Assembly: GCA_043783625.1 (NCBI GenBank)
Contig: JAYVZE010000051.1
Coordinates: 1-64,000 of the forward strand
Source: JAFDVL01 sp043783625
GTDB taxonomy: Bacteria; Acidobacteriota; Blastocatellia; RBC074
DNA: 64,000 bases
Direction: 5' to 3'
Shown: positions 43,143-50,964 of the stretch, piece after piece
Position numbering within the stretch: position 1 is the stretch's first letter
Layout: the number at the start of each line of letters is the position of its first letter
The notes under the pieces: generated by a model
The model's input: the letters and a program-made list of their open reading frames with translations, nothing else
Database searches by the model: none
Told to the model about the DNA's origin: nothing
Position numbers and translations under genes: made by a program

Positions 43143-44030
43143 ATGCAGTCATTAGAAATATTACTGACAAATATAATTGATTACGCGGGATTATATCCAC
43201 CTACTGCGCTGTCCATGCCGGAGGCGGTAAATAATTTTGCGGCGTATCAGAAAAGTGAAAAGGCGTGGATGTTAAGCCGTTTTGTGGTTCCCGCGACGCA
43301 GCTTTCACATTTTGCTGAAGCAGCTTTGCGGCATTTCGGGAACGAAACGTCACCGCTCTGGCAAGTCTCGGCTGTCTGCCAAAATCTTGAGGAAGATTTA
43401 GAGAAAATTGCCTCCTTCAACAATCGCTACTCTCATCAGATCATCGTCAATTCCATTGAAATAAAAGCCAAAGATGCGGAATTCATCGCGCAGGCGCAAA
43501 TGATTTCAGGTTTCCTGACAACTTTTTTTGAAGTTCAGATTGATGATTCTTTACGCGATGTCTTGCAGGCGATTGCGTCTATCGAAGCCTTTGCCAAGGT
43601 TCGGACAGGCGGTATTACGGCTGCTGCTTTTCCTTCTTCTATCCAATTGGCAAAATTTATCAAAGCCTGTACGGATGAAGATGTTGCGTTCAAAGCAACC
43701 GCCGGATTGCATCATGCGTTACGCGGTGAATATCCGCTGACCTACGCGCCGGACAGCGCAATGGCTACGATGCACGGCTTTTTGAATGTGTTCATTGCCT
43801 CAACGTTTGCACAAAATGGATGCAGCGAAGAGGACTTGACAACGATTCTTGACGAGCGTTCAGTTGAGGCGTTCCTGTTTGAAAACGGGAGCATTACGTG
43901 GCGTGACAAGATGGTCGTTCGTGGTCATCTGCGCAATGCGCGTAATTTATTTGCGTTGTCGTTTGGGTCGTGTTCGTTTACTGAGCCAATTCAAGAGCTT
44001 CGGGAAATCTTTCCCGAAAACGTGGCATAA
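43143..44030 (+). CDS. Conserved protein of unknown function within the tyrosine-degradation operon
   Basis: 295 residues, no signal peptide or membrane helix. Alternating strands and helices suggest a TIM-barrel-like alpha/beta fold. Visible conserved-looking blocks are DYAGLYPPTALSMPEAV, WMLSRFVVPATQL, FFEVQID, AKVRTGGITAAAFPSS, FKATAGLHHALRGEYPL and TMHGFLNVFIAS. Basic residues (KVRTGG, FKATAGLHH) would line a pocket for an acidic substrate. I do not recognise a named family, although I recall similar hypothetical proteins in other bacteria. It starts 29 bases after hmgA and precedes fahA, exactly where maleylacetoacetate isomerase would be expected. It has no glutathione-transferase features. 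Its stop codon lies in a repeat. Confidence 0.75.
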   Translation: MQSLEILLTNIIDYAGLYPPTALSMPEAVNNFAAYQKSEKAWMLSRFVVPATQLSHFAEAALRHFGNETSPLWQVSAVCQNLEEDLEKIASFNNRYSHQIIVNSIEIKAKDAEFIAQAQMISGFLTTFFEVQIDDSLRDVLQAIASIEAFAKVRTGGITAAAFPSSIQLAKFIKACTDEDVAFKATAGLHHALRGEYPLTYAPDSAMATMHGFLNVFIASTFAQNGCSEEDLTTILDERSVEAFLFENGSITWRDKMVVRGHLRNARNLFALSFGSCSFTEPIQELREIFPENVA

Positions 44031-44135
44031 ACTTTCAGTTTGTGCCTATAACATTAATTCAAAAGTTGAAAGAAACTGAAGTTTTTCCCATAAAATTACA
44101 GGTTAGTACACCGCACAAACTGAAAGTTTGTGCCA
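44023..44135. repeat. Palindromic repeat between the unknown gene and fahA
   Basis: GGCATAAACTTTCAGTTTGT at the left and GCACAAACTGAAAGTTTGTG at the right form the ends, a variant of the GCAAACTTTCCAGTTTGC family. The stop codon (TAA) of the upstream gene is inside the left arm. Confidence 0.8.
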
Positions 44136-44141
44136 CAATTT

Positions 44142-45452
44142 ATGCGCTACGAAATCAACCACACCCATGATCCAAAACTGGAAAGCTGGGTTGAATCTGC
44201 GAATGATCCGGCGACAGATTTTCCGATTCAGAATTTACCTTTTTGTGTTTTTAAGCATAACGATCAAACTCCGCGCATCGGAGTCGGCATCGGAGATTTC
44301 GTTCTTGATCTGAATTTTGCCGTTGAATTATTTAACCTTGATCGTGAGCTGGCGGATAAATGTAAAGGCTCCTCAATTGATGCCTTGCTTGATTTGAGTG
44401 TGGAGTCTCGCGCACAACTGCGGAGTGGTTTGAGTAAATTTCTCAGCCGCGAAAATCAATCTATTACCGGACATGAAATCATTCTTGCGCAATTGTTATT
44501 TCCAAACACCGAAGTCGAATTTTTAAAGCCTGCCACAATTCGCAACTACACGGATTTTTATTGCTCAATTTTTCACGCCACAAATATCGGGAGCATGTTT
44601 CGTCCAGACAATCCGTTGTTGTCGAATTACAAACATATTCCGATTGGCTATCACGGACGAGCTTCGTCAATTGTTGTCAGCGGGACTCCGGTCAAACGCC
44701 CGAACGGTCAGACGAACCCTCATGATGCAGCGATGCCGATTTTTGGAAAGAGCAAAATGCTGGATTACGAATTGGAAATCGGAGCTTTAGTGGCGCAGGG
44801 AAATGCGCTTGGCGAACCTGTCAACATTGACGATGCTGAGCGTTACCTGTTTGGATTATGTCTGGTGAATGATTGGTCAGCGCGTGATTTGCAACGCTGG
44901 GAATATCAACCGCTCGGCCCGTTTTTAGCGAAAAGTTTTGCGACTTCGATGTCGCCTTTTGTAGTGACGATGGAAGCCCTCGCGCCTTTTCGTGTTCCGG
45001 CTTTTCAACGTGCTCCCGACGATCCGCAACCCTTGTCGTATTTACATTCTAATGAGAATAATAATTTCGGCGGCATTAATCTCAACCTCGAAGTTTTTAT
45101 TGCTTCCCAAAAAATGCGCGAAGAAAATCTCGCCCCGATGAAACTTAGTCGCGGCAACGCCAGTGATTTATATTGGACGATGAGCCAGATGCTGACGCAT
45201 CACGCCAGTAACGGATGCAATTTACAGTCCGGTGATTTAATTGCGAGCGGCACGATTTCGGGTGCATCCAAAGATTCACGCGGCAGCCTGATGGAATTAA
45301 CCTGGCGCGGAACTGAACCACTGAACTTGCCAAGTGGTGAAGTTAGGAAATTTTTGGAAGACGGCGATGAGGTAATTATGCAAGGCGGTTGCGAACGCGA
45401 AGGTTTTCGCCGTATCGGGTTCGGAGCTTGTCGCGGCATCGTTATTGCGTAA
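44142..45452 (+). CDS. fahA: Fumarylacetoacetase
   Basis: 436 residues from the ATG just after the repeat; a GTG four codons earlier lies within the repeat and is less likely. Family blocks are PIQNLPFCVFKH near the N-terminus, the active-site region YTDFYCSIFHATNIGSMFRP, YKHIPIGYHGRASSIVVSGT, LDYELEIGALVAQGN, and the metal-binding LVNDWSARDLQRWEYQPLGPF with TWRGTEPL near the end. It hydrolyses fumarylacetoacetate to fumarate and acetoacetate, the last step of tyrosine breakdown. Confidence 0.96.
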   Translation: MRYEINHTHDPKLESWVESANDPATDFPIQNLPFCVFKHNDQTPRIGVGIGDFVLDLNFAVELFNLDRELADKCKGSSIDALLDLSVESRAQLRSGLSKFLSRENQSITGHEIILAQLLFPNTEVEFLKPATIRNYTDFYCSIFHATNIGSMFRPDNPLLSNYKHIPIGYHGRASSIVVSGTPVKRPNGQTNPHDAAMPIFGKSKMLDYELEIGALVAQGNALGEPVNIDDAERYLFGLCLVNDWSARDLQRWEYQPLGPFLAKSFATSMSPFVVTMEALAPFRVPAFQRAPDDPQPLSYLHSNENNNFGGINLNLEVFIASQKMREENLAPMKLSRGNASDLYWTMSQMLTHHASNGCNLQSGDLIASGTISGASKDSRGSLMELTWRGTEPLNLPSGEVRKFLEDGDEVIMQGGCEREGFRRIGFGACRGIVIA

Positions 45453-45460
45453 AAATAAAC

Positions 45461-45525
45461 TGGTGCGCCAGCATCCTGCTGGCACGGTTTTGGTAAGCGA
45501 GATGCCAGCAAGATGCTGGCGTACC
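45461..45525. repeat. GCCAGCATCTTGCTGGC-family repeat
   Basis: GTGCGCCAGCATCCTGCTGG at the left and GCCAGCAAGATGCTGGCGTA at the right, in the gap after fahA. It is very similar to the element at 36661-36720. Confidence 0.85.
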
Positions 45526-45550
45526 TATTCTTAGTTCGGAGAACGTTCTT

Positions 45551-46492
45551 ATGACAGCCCGGATACTTATTATTTGTTTGCTCTGCGTGACACTCTGTTC
45601 AATCGCCGCGCCTCTCCAAAAACGCCCGCAGCTATTGGGCGTCGCGCACATGGCGCTCTACGTCAGCGACATCGAAAAGGCGCGTGGTTTCTATCACGAT
45701 TTCCTCGGATTTGAAGAACCGTACGATCTGAAAAATGCGGACGGTTCGCTGAGCCTGACGTTTTTTAAGATCAATGAAGATCAATATCTTGAAATTTTCC
45801 CCGGCTTAAAACCCGAACAGGATCGGCTGAATCACATTGCGTTTCAAACGGATGATGCCGAAAAATTACGAATCTATCTAGCTTCAAAAGGAGTGAAAGT
45901 TCCTGACAAAGTGAACAAAGTCCGCATCGGAAATACGAGCTTCAATATCAAAGACCCCGAAGGTCATACGGTTGAAATTACGCAGTACGAACCGGGTGGA
46001 TGGACGCGCCGCGAAAAAGGAAAAGCGTTAGGCGCAACCCCGATTTCAAAGCGTATGATGCACGTCGGTATCATCATTGGTGACGCGCCGGAAGCGGCAA
46101 AGTTTTATACGGATATTTTAGGCTTGAAAGAATTCTGGCGCGGCAATGCACTCAATGCCAAGACAGTTTCGTGGCTGAATATGCGCTTGCCTGAGAGTCA
46201 GGATTACGTCGAATTCATGCTCTATTCCGATTTACCTGCGCCCACGCAACGCGGCAGCCAGCATCACATTTGTTTGGAAGTTCCTGACATTGATAAGGCT
46301 CTGGCGCAACTGGAAGCCAGCCCGTATCGTAAGCAATACACCCGCCCACTTGAAATCCGTACCGGAATCAATCGCCGCCGCCAACTAAATCTTTTCGATC
46401 CTGACGGCACACGAATTGAATTGATGGAACCGCGTACGGTGGAAGGCACACCGCCACCTAATTCGACGCTGCCGTTACCGCAGAAAAAATAA
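45551..46492 (+). CDS. Exported tandem VOC (glyoxalase/dioxygenase-fold) protein
   Basis: 313 residues. The N-terminus (ILIICLLCVTLCSIAAPLQ) is a signal peptide. Two vicinal-oxygen-chelate modules follow: one from VAHMALYVSDIEKARGFYHDFLGFEE to DPEGHTVEITQYEPG, and one from MMHVGIIIGDAPEAAKFYTDILGLKEF to DPDGTRIELMEPRTV. Each has the His and Glu positions expected for metal binding (His in VAHMAL and Glu in VEITQY; His in MMHVGI and Glu in IELMEP). The function is unknown; the closeness to the HppD operon may be coincidental. The C-terminal tail is Pro-rich. Confidence 0.82.
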   Translation: MTARILIICLLCVTLCSIAAPLQKRPQLLGVAHMALYVSDIEKARGFYHDFLGFEEPYDLKNADGSLSLTFFKINEDQYLEIFPGLKPEQDRLNHIAFQTDDAEKLRIYLASKGVKVPDKVNKVRIGNTSFNIKDPEGHTVEITQYEPGGWTRREKGKALGATPISKRMMHVGIIIGDAPEAAKFYTDILGLKEFWRGNALNAKTVSWLNMRLPESQDYVEFMLYSDLPAPTQRGSQHHICLEVPDIDKALAQLEASPYRKQYTRPLEIRTGINRRRQLNLFDPDGTRIELMEPRTVEGTPPPNSTLPLPQKK

Positions 46493-46500
46493 AAATATTA

Positions 46501-46657
46501 GCCACGAAGGAACACGAATTTACACGAACTTAAAAAATGAAATAACCCCCGATGAACACCGATATACACGAATAATTTGAGGGTTCAATAATCTGTGTTC
46601 ATCTGTGTCTATCTGTGGTTAATTCTTTCTTCGTGAAAATTCGTGTTCATTCGTGGC
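46501..46657. repeat. Nested CACGAA/CACAGAT palindrome between convergent genes
   Basis: The outer arms (GCCACGAAGGAACACGAATT at the left, AATTCGTGTTCATTCGTGGC at the right) enclose an inner pair (CCCCGATGAACACCGATATA with ATCTGTGTTCATCTGTGTCT). Both wordings occur separately elsewhere in the window (58291 and 291). Confidence 0.85.
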
Positions 46658-46672
46658 TCAAATTTCTTCAAA

Positions 46673-47206
46673 TTATGATGTGCTTAGCTCCTTCTCCAGC
46701 ATTTCAAATTGCAGGTTTTCAACCCGTGGAATTCCGTTGCCAGGGTCTTTCGGGAACGGCAAAATCTCGCCCGTGCGCTGATAACCGCGCCGTTCATAAA
46801 AGGCGATGAGTTCTGCTCTGAGCGTGATGACCGACATCGTCATTTTTTTGCTGTTCCATTTTTGCCTGCAAATTTCTTCAGCCGCCTGTAGGAAGCGTTT
46901 GCCGATTCCTGCGCCTTGCAAAGTAGGTTTGACGACAAACATGCCAAGATAGCCGGCTTCACCTTTGCGCTGAAGATTGACCGAGCCAATGACTTCATCA
47001 CCCTGTAAACAAAGCAGGATCATTGAGTTTTCATCTTCGATCAGATTTTTAATTTCGTGTTCATCGGTACGCTGTCCATCGAGCAAGTCAGCTTCGGTCG
47101 TCCACCCTGCTTTGCTGGCTTCACCGCGATAGGCTGAGTTGACCAACTTGACAATAACTTCCACTTCTTCTAAACGGGCTTGGCGGAATGAAATAGTTGT
47201 GTTCAT
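46673..47206 (-). CDS. GNAT-family acetyltransferase
   Basis: 177 residues. The sequence follows the GNAT order: TISFRQARLEEVEVIVKLVNSAY at the N-terminus, ILLCLQGDEVIGSVNLQRKG, and the acetyl-CoA site YLGMFVVKPTLQGAGIGKRFLQAAEE (Q-G-A-G-I-G). The closing AELIAFYERRGYQRTGE is also typical. The substrate is unknown; enzymes of this pattern acetylate amino groups of small molecules or proteins. It is convergent with the VOC gene across a palindrome and 20 bases upstream of the P460-like gene on the same strand. Confidence 0.88.
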   Translation of the reverse strand: MNTTISFRQARLEEVEVIVKLVNSAYRGEASKAGWTTEADLLDGQRTDEHEIKNLIEDENSMILLCLQGDEVIGSVNLQRKGEAGYLGMFVVKPTLQGAGIGKRFLQAAEEICRQKWNSKKMTMSVITLRAELIAFYERRGYQRTGEILPFPKDPGNGIPRVENLQFEMLEKELSTS

Positions 47207-47226
47207 CTTAAAATCAGTGTTTCACG

Positions 47227-47757
47227 TTATTTTTTGCAGCGAGGATCGCCTTTTTGGATGGCGGTAATTTGCTCAGGTTTCAGCGGGATCGGAGCGCAGC
47301 CATGATCGGTTTCACAAATTAAATCCCATTCCGGTTTAGCCTTCACATGACAGGAAAAACAATTTCCGCCAAACCGGTTGACGACTTCTGTGACGCCGCG
47401 AACTTTGATCTTGCTGCCTTCCGCCGTGACGTTTAATTCAAAAAATTCCCAGTCATTAGTGGACTTATTCCAGCCCGCTTCGTGTTTGATCATGACCTCA
47501 GTCGGGACGAGTTGCACGACCGAACCCGGAGGATAGCTCCCGCCCGTTGTTGAATTCGCCACCTTCAACGTTCCTTCTAAATTACCTAGTAAATTGTCCA
47601 CATAAAACCCGCGAACTTTGGTCATTTGGGCTAAGCATTTGAAGGTGCTGTCGGTGATTTCCATCTTTGCGGGGTCTTGCGTAGAAGGCTTCTGCGCTAA
47701 TCCGAATAAGACGAGTGAAATCAAAATGACTAAATGTTTGCTCAAGTAAGTTGCCAT
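47227..47757 (-). CDS. Secreted c-type heme protein, cytochrome P460-like
   Basis: 176 residues with an N-terminal hydrophobic signal (LVILISLVLFGLAQ). One heme-binding CxxCH (GGNCFSCHVKAKPEWDLICE) sits near residue 136, and three further cysteines (IC, GCAP, RCKK) could form disulfides. The pattern YPPGSVVQLVPTEVM, then DWEFFELNV and then the heme motif matches the P460 fold, in which a lysine or other residue cross-links the heme and which oxidises hydroxylamine or nitric oxide. The cross-linking residue cannot be identified here. It is divergent from the sulfatase. Confidence 0.6.
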   Translation of the reverse strand: MATYLSKHLVILISLVLFGLAQKPSTQDPAKMEITDSTFKCLAQMTKVRGFYVDNLLGNLEGTLKVANSTTGGSYPPGSVVQLVPTEVMIKHEAGWNKSTNDWEFFELNVTAEGSKIKVRGVTEVVNRFGGNCFSCHVKAKPEWDLICETDHGCAPIPLKPEQITAIQKGDPRCKK

Positions 47758-48004
47758 AGTGTGCTGCTCCAGAGTGAATGAAAATAGTTGTTAGCAAGAA
47801 GTGTTTAGCTTGCCGAAGTTCTTTTCTTTCTGCAAGTCTTTTCTGAAAATCAGGGACGCGAAAAATACAAACAATTCAATCATCGTTTGAAGGCATCCTT
47901 TGCCTGTGTATACTTTGCAATGTCAAGACCAACGAAAATTTATAGAGCATAAAAATTCTGATTACAAACATTCCAAACGTAACTTTTACTGGAAGTGAGT
48001 CCGC

Positions 48005-50188
48005 ATGAATTGTACGAAAAAATTGGCGTGCGCCATCATCGCACTGGCATTCATTATCTCCGTGCCCGCCACGGGAACATTCGCGCAATCTGCTCCGAAT
48101 GTAATTTATATCGTGCTTGACGACGTAGGCTTTGCCGATCTCGGTTGTTATGGCTCCGAAATCAATACGCCTAATATTGATCGGCTCGCAGCGAATGGAT
48201 TGCGCTATACGAATTTTCATACAACGGCGTTATGTTCGCCTTCGCGGGCCGCGTTATTGACCGGACGCAATCATCATACGGTTGGGATGCGAGCGATTTC
48301 CAATATCATTTCGGCTGAAGAAAATACGCAAGGCAAGGTCACGAAGAAGGCAGCAATGTTGTCAGAGATTTTGCAAGCTCAGGGCTACAACACGTTTGCG
48401 CTGGGAAAATGGCATCTCGCGCCGATGCACGAAACGACTCCGGCGGGGCCGTATGATGGATGGCCGCTCGGACGTGGCTTTGATCGTTTTTATGGGTTTT
48501 TAGACGCCGAAACTGACCAATGGCATCCGGCCATCACGTACGATAATCACCGCATCGAACCGCCGCGCCGCAAAGGCTATCACCTGACCGAAGACCTCGT
48601 AGACCGCTCCATCGAATTCATCAGCAATCAAAAAATGGCGTTGCCGGACAAGCCGTTTTTTATGTACCTCGCGTTCGGAGCCGCCCACGCGCCGCATCAG
48701 GCTCCACCAGAATTTATTGAGAAATACAAAGGGAAATTTGATAAAGGCTGGGATCAAACGCGCGAAGACCGTTTGGCGCGGATGAAGAAAATGGGCATCG
48801 TTCCCGCGAACACTGACCTCGCGCCGCGCAACGAAAACGTCAAAGCCTGGGATAGTTTGAGCAATGACGAAAAGCGTTTATTCACGCGCTTGCAGGAAAC
48901 CTACGCCGGATTTATCGAACATACAGATGCAAACATCGGACGTTTACTGAAATATCTCGAAGCGCAAAATCAATTGGAAAATACCATGATCGTGGTCGTC
49001 TCTGACAACGGCGCAAGTCAGGAAGGTGGCGTCGGCGGCACGGTCAATGCGACGGCGTATTACAACGGCTTAGCCGATGATTTCAACGCGAATCTGGCGC
49101 GGATTGACGACATCGGTACAGAACGCGGCTTCAGCAATTTTCCGTGGGGCTGGGCACAGGCAAGCAATACGCCGTTTCAGCGGTACAAGCAAAACGTCCA
49201 TTTTGGCGGCATCCGCGATCCGCTGATTATTCACTGGCCGGCGCGGATCAAAGACAAAGGCGCAATTCGTACGCAGTTCCATCACATCACCGATATTACG
49301 CCGACGGTGTTGGAAGCCCTGAATCTAAAGGCTCCCGACAACTATCGCGGCGAAGCGCAACTGCCCATCGCAGGCGTGAGCATGGCGTACACGTTCGATG
49401 ATGCCAAAGCCGCGACGCATAAAAAGACGCAGTATTTTGAAATGATCGGGCATCGCGCGATTTGGAATGAGGGATGGACAGCCGTGACCGCACACAATCG
49501 CGGCACTCCATTCGAGCAGGACAAGTGGGAGCTTTACGACACGACGAAAGATTTTTCCGCTGTTCATAATTTGGCAGATAAAAATCCCGACAAGCTCAAA
49601 GAATTACAGCAGCTTTGGCAATCCGAAGCCAATAAATATGGCGTCTTCCCGCTGGATGACCGCACGATTCAGCTATGGTTTCCGCACATTCTCGCTTCGC
49701 CGCAAAATCGAAATACGTTCACGTTTTATCCCGGCATGGATCACTGGAATCCCGGCGCAGCTCCCGACACGCGCAATAAAAATTGGACGATGACTGCTTA
49801 CGTCGAACGCCCGAACAACCAAGCCGAAGGAGTGCTGGCAGCATACGGCAGCTATCGCAGTGGTTACGTTTTTTATGTGAAAAATAATCGCCTGTTATTT
49901 GAATATAATTTCACGGGAAAAATTACACGGATCGAATCAACTGAAGAGTTGCCAACAGGCGTCGCGCAGCTCCGTCTGGAATTTCAAAAAAATGGCGCAG
50001 TCGCATTATTTTCAAACGACAAAAAAATCGGCGATGGAAAGATTCCACAACTCTTACCCTTCCTGATTTCGTGGGAAGGCTTCGACATCGGACGCGATTC
50101 GCTGTCACCTGTGAGCCTGAATTATCAAGACAAGGGCGAGTTTGCGTTTAGCGGGAAGTTGGAAAAGGTCGTGCTGGAAATTAAATAG
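48005..50188 (+). CDS. Secreted arylsulfatase (formylglycine-dependent)
   Basis: 727 residues. A signal peptide ends near residue 28 (GTFAQ). Sulfatase signatures follow: APNVIYIVLDDVGFADLG with the metal-binding Asp pair (39-40), and LCSPSRAALLTGR, in which Cys77 of C-x-P-x-R is the residue modified to formylglycine. FALGKWHLAPMHE carries the catalytic Lys/His. VVVSDNGASQEGG and WGWAQASNTPFQRYKQNVHFGGI complete the metal and substrate sites. After residue 560 there is a beta-sandwich C-terminal domain (VEGVLAAYGSYRSGYVF-like). It should release sulfate from sulfated polymers or aryl esters in the periplasm. No maturase gene is adjacent. Confidence 0.93.
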   Translation: MNCTKKLACAIIALAFIISVPATGTFAQSAPNVIYIVLDDVGFADLGCYGSEINTPNIDRLAANGLRYTNFHTTALCSPSRAALLTGRNHHTVGMRAISNIISAEENTQGKVTKKAAMLSEILQAQGYNTFALGKWHLAPMHETTPAGPYDGWPLGRGFDRFYGFLDAETDQWHPAITYDNHRIEPPRRKGYHLTEDLVDRSIEFISNQKMALPDKPFFMYLAFGAAHAPHQAPPEFIEKYKGKFDKGWDQTREDRLARMKKMGIVPANTDLAPRNENVKAWDSLSNDEKRLFTRLQETYAGFIEHTDANIGRLLKYLEAQNQLENTMIVVVSDNGASQEGGVGGTVNATAYYNGLADDFNANLARIDDIGTERGFSNFPWGWAQASNTPFQRYKQNVHFGGIRDPLIIHWPARIKDKGAIRTQFHHITDITPTVLEALNLKAPDNYRGEAQLPIAGVSMAYTFDDAKAATHKKTQYFEMIGHRAIWNEGWTAVTAHNRGTPFEQDKWELYDTTKDFSAVHNLADKNPDKLKELQQLWQSEANKYGVFPLDDRTIQLWFPHILASPQNRNTFTFYPGMDHWNPGAAPDTRNKNWTMTAYVERPNNQAEGVLAAYGSYRSGYVFYVKNNRLLFEYNFTGKITRIESTEELPTGVAQLRLEFQKNGAVALFSNDKKIGDGKIPQLLPFLISWEGFDIGRDSLSPVSLNYQDKGEFAFSGKLEKVVLEIK

Positions 50189-50201
50189 GTTTTTTTCTAT
50201 G

Positions 50202-50229
50202 TTGACAAATGCATATTTAGGCATACATT
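50202..50229 (+). promoter_or_regulatory. Sigma-70-type promoter of the BrnT/BrnA pair
   Basis: TTGACA (50202-50207), a 16-base spacer and TACATT (50224-50229) make a good housekeeping promoter. The expected transcription start is about 7 bases later, at or next to the GTG/ATG start codons of the toxin (50234/50237). This implies a leaderless or near-leaderless message. The spacer holds two GCATA copies, a plausible autoregulatory site. Confidence 0.65.
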
Positions 50230-50236
50230 AGTTGTG

Positions 50237-50515
50237 ATGAAATTCGACTGGGATCCCGACAAGGCTGCTGTCAATGAACAAAATCACTCCGGTGTAACGT
50301 TTGAAGAAGCCGGTGAAGCATTTGACGACGATTATGCGATAGTTGAAATAGACGAAGCGCATTCCTTTGGCGAGCGACGCTATCGTCTGATCGGAGCTTC
50401 GAGCCAGCGTTTGTTATTAGTGGTCTATGTCGAGCAGCGCGGAGATATTATTCGCATTATCTCAGCACGTATCTCTGAATCATACGAAAAGGAACAGTAT
50501 TATGCCGACGAGTAA
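50237..50515 (+). CDS. brnT: BrnT-family ribonuclease toxin
   Basis: 92 residues from the ATG (a GTG one codon earlier is equally possible). The family consensus is complete: KFDWDPDKAAVNEQNHSGVTFEEAGEAF, then ERRYRLIGASSQRLLLVVYVEQ and IIRIISARISESYEKEQYY. BrnT is a RelE-like ribonuclease that stops translation until bound by BrnA. The catalytic Arg/Lys positions in RRYR and ISARISE are present. The antitoxin gene overlaps the end by 14 bases, in the usual toxin-first order. Confidence 0.92.
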   Translation: MKFDWDPDKAAVNEQNHSGVTFEEAGEAFDDDYAIVEIDEAHSFGERRYRLIGASSQRLLLVVYVEQRGDIIRIISARISESYEKEQYYADE

Positions 50516-50942
50516 TAAGACCAGAAAAAAATCAGGTACAGTCAATTTTGAAGTGACAGAAAAGCAATATCAGGCGACGAAAGCCAAAGGCGTTGACGAA
50601 GAATCTTTACTAAAACCCGGCAAGCATAAATTCGTGCGCGGCTTATTCAAGCAAATGCACCCCGATTACGAACCCAAAAAAGCGAAGGTGCGGATTTCTA
50701 TGTTTTTGGATGCTGACGTGCTGGCGCATTTTCGTCAGCGTGCCGCACAATCACATGCCGCTCCATATCAAACGCAAATCAACAATGAATTGCGCACGAT
50801 CATGGAACGTGAAATTATCGCTCCGGCGCAGCCGAAGACTGCTGATTATTTGTCATTACTTGATAATACAGATTTCATTGCGAAGCTGGCGGAACGCCTG
50901 ACACAGGCGCAGGCTCGCAAGCGTAGACCTAAAGCTGCATAG
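50502..50942 (+). CDS. brnA: BrnA-family antitoxin
   Basis: 146 residues from the ATG after AAAGGAAC, overlapping the toxin. The C-terminal half has the BrnA ribbon-helix-helix (KVRISMFLDADVLAHFRQRA, then PYQTQINNELRTIMERE) that binds the promoter. The N-terminal part (VNFEVTEKQYQATKAKGVDEESLLKPGKHKF) is longer than in many BrnA proteins and would contact the toxin. An Ala/Arg-rich tail closes the protein. Confidence 0.88.
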   Translation: MPTSNKTRKKSGTVNFEVTEKQYQATKAKGVDEESLLKPGKHKFVRGLFKQMHPDYEPKKAKVRISMFLDADVLAHFRQRAAQSHAAPYQTQINNELRTIMEREIIAPAQPKTADYLSLLDNTDFIAKLAERLTQAQARKRRPKAA

Positions 50943-50964
50943 TTGAGCCAACAACGGAGCCATT

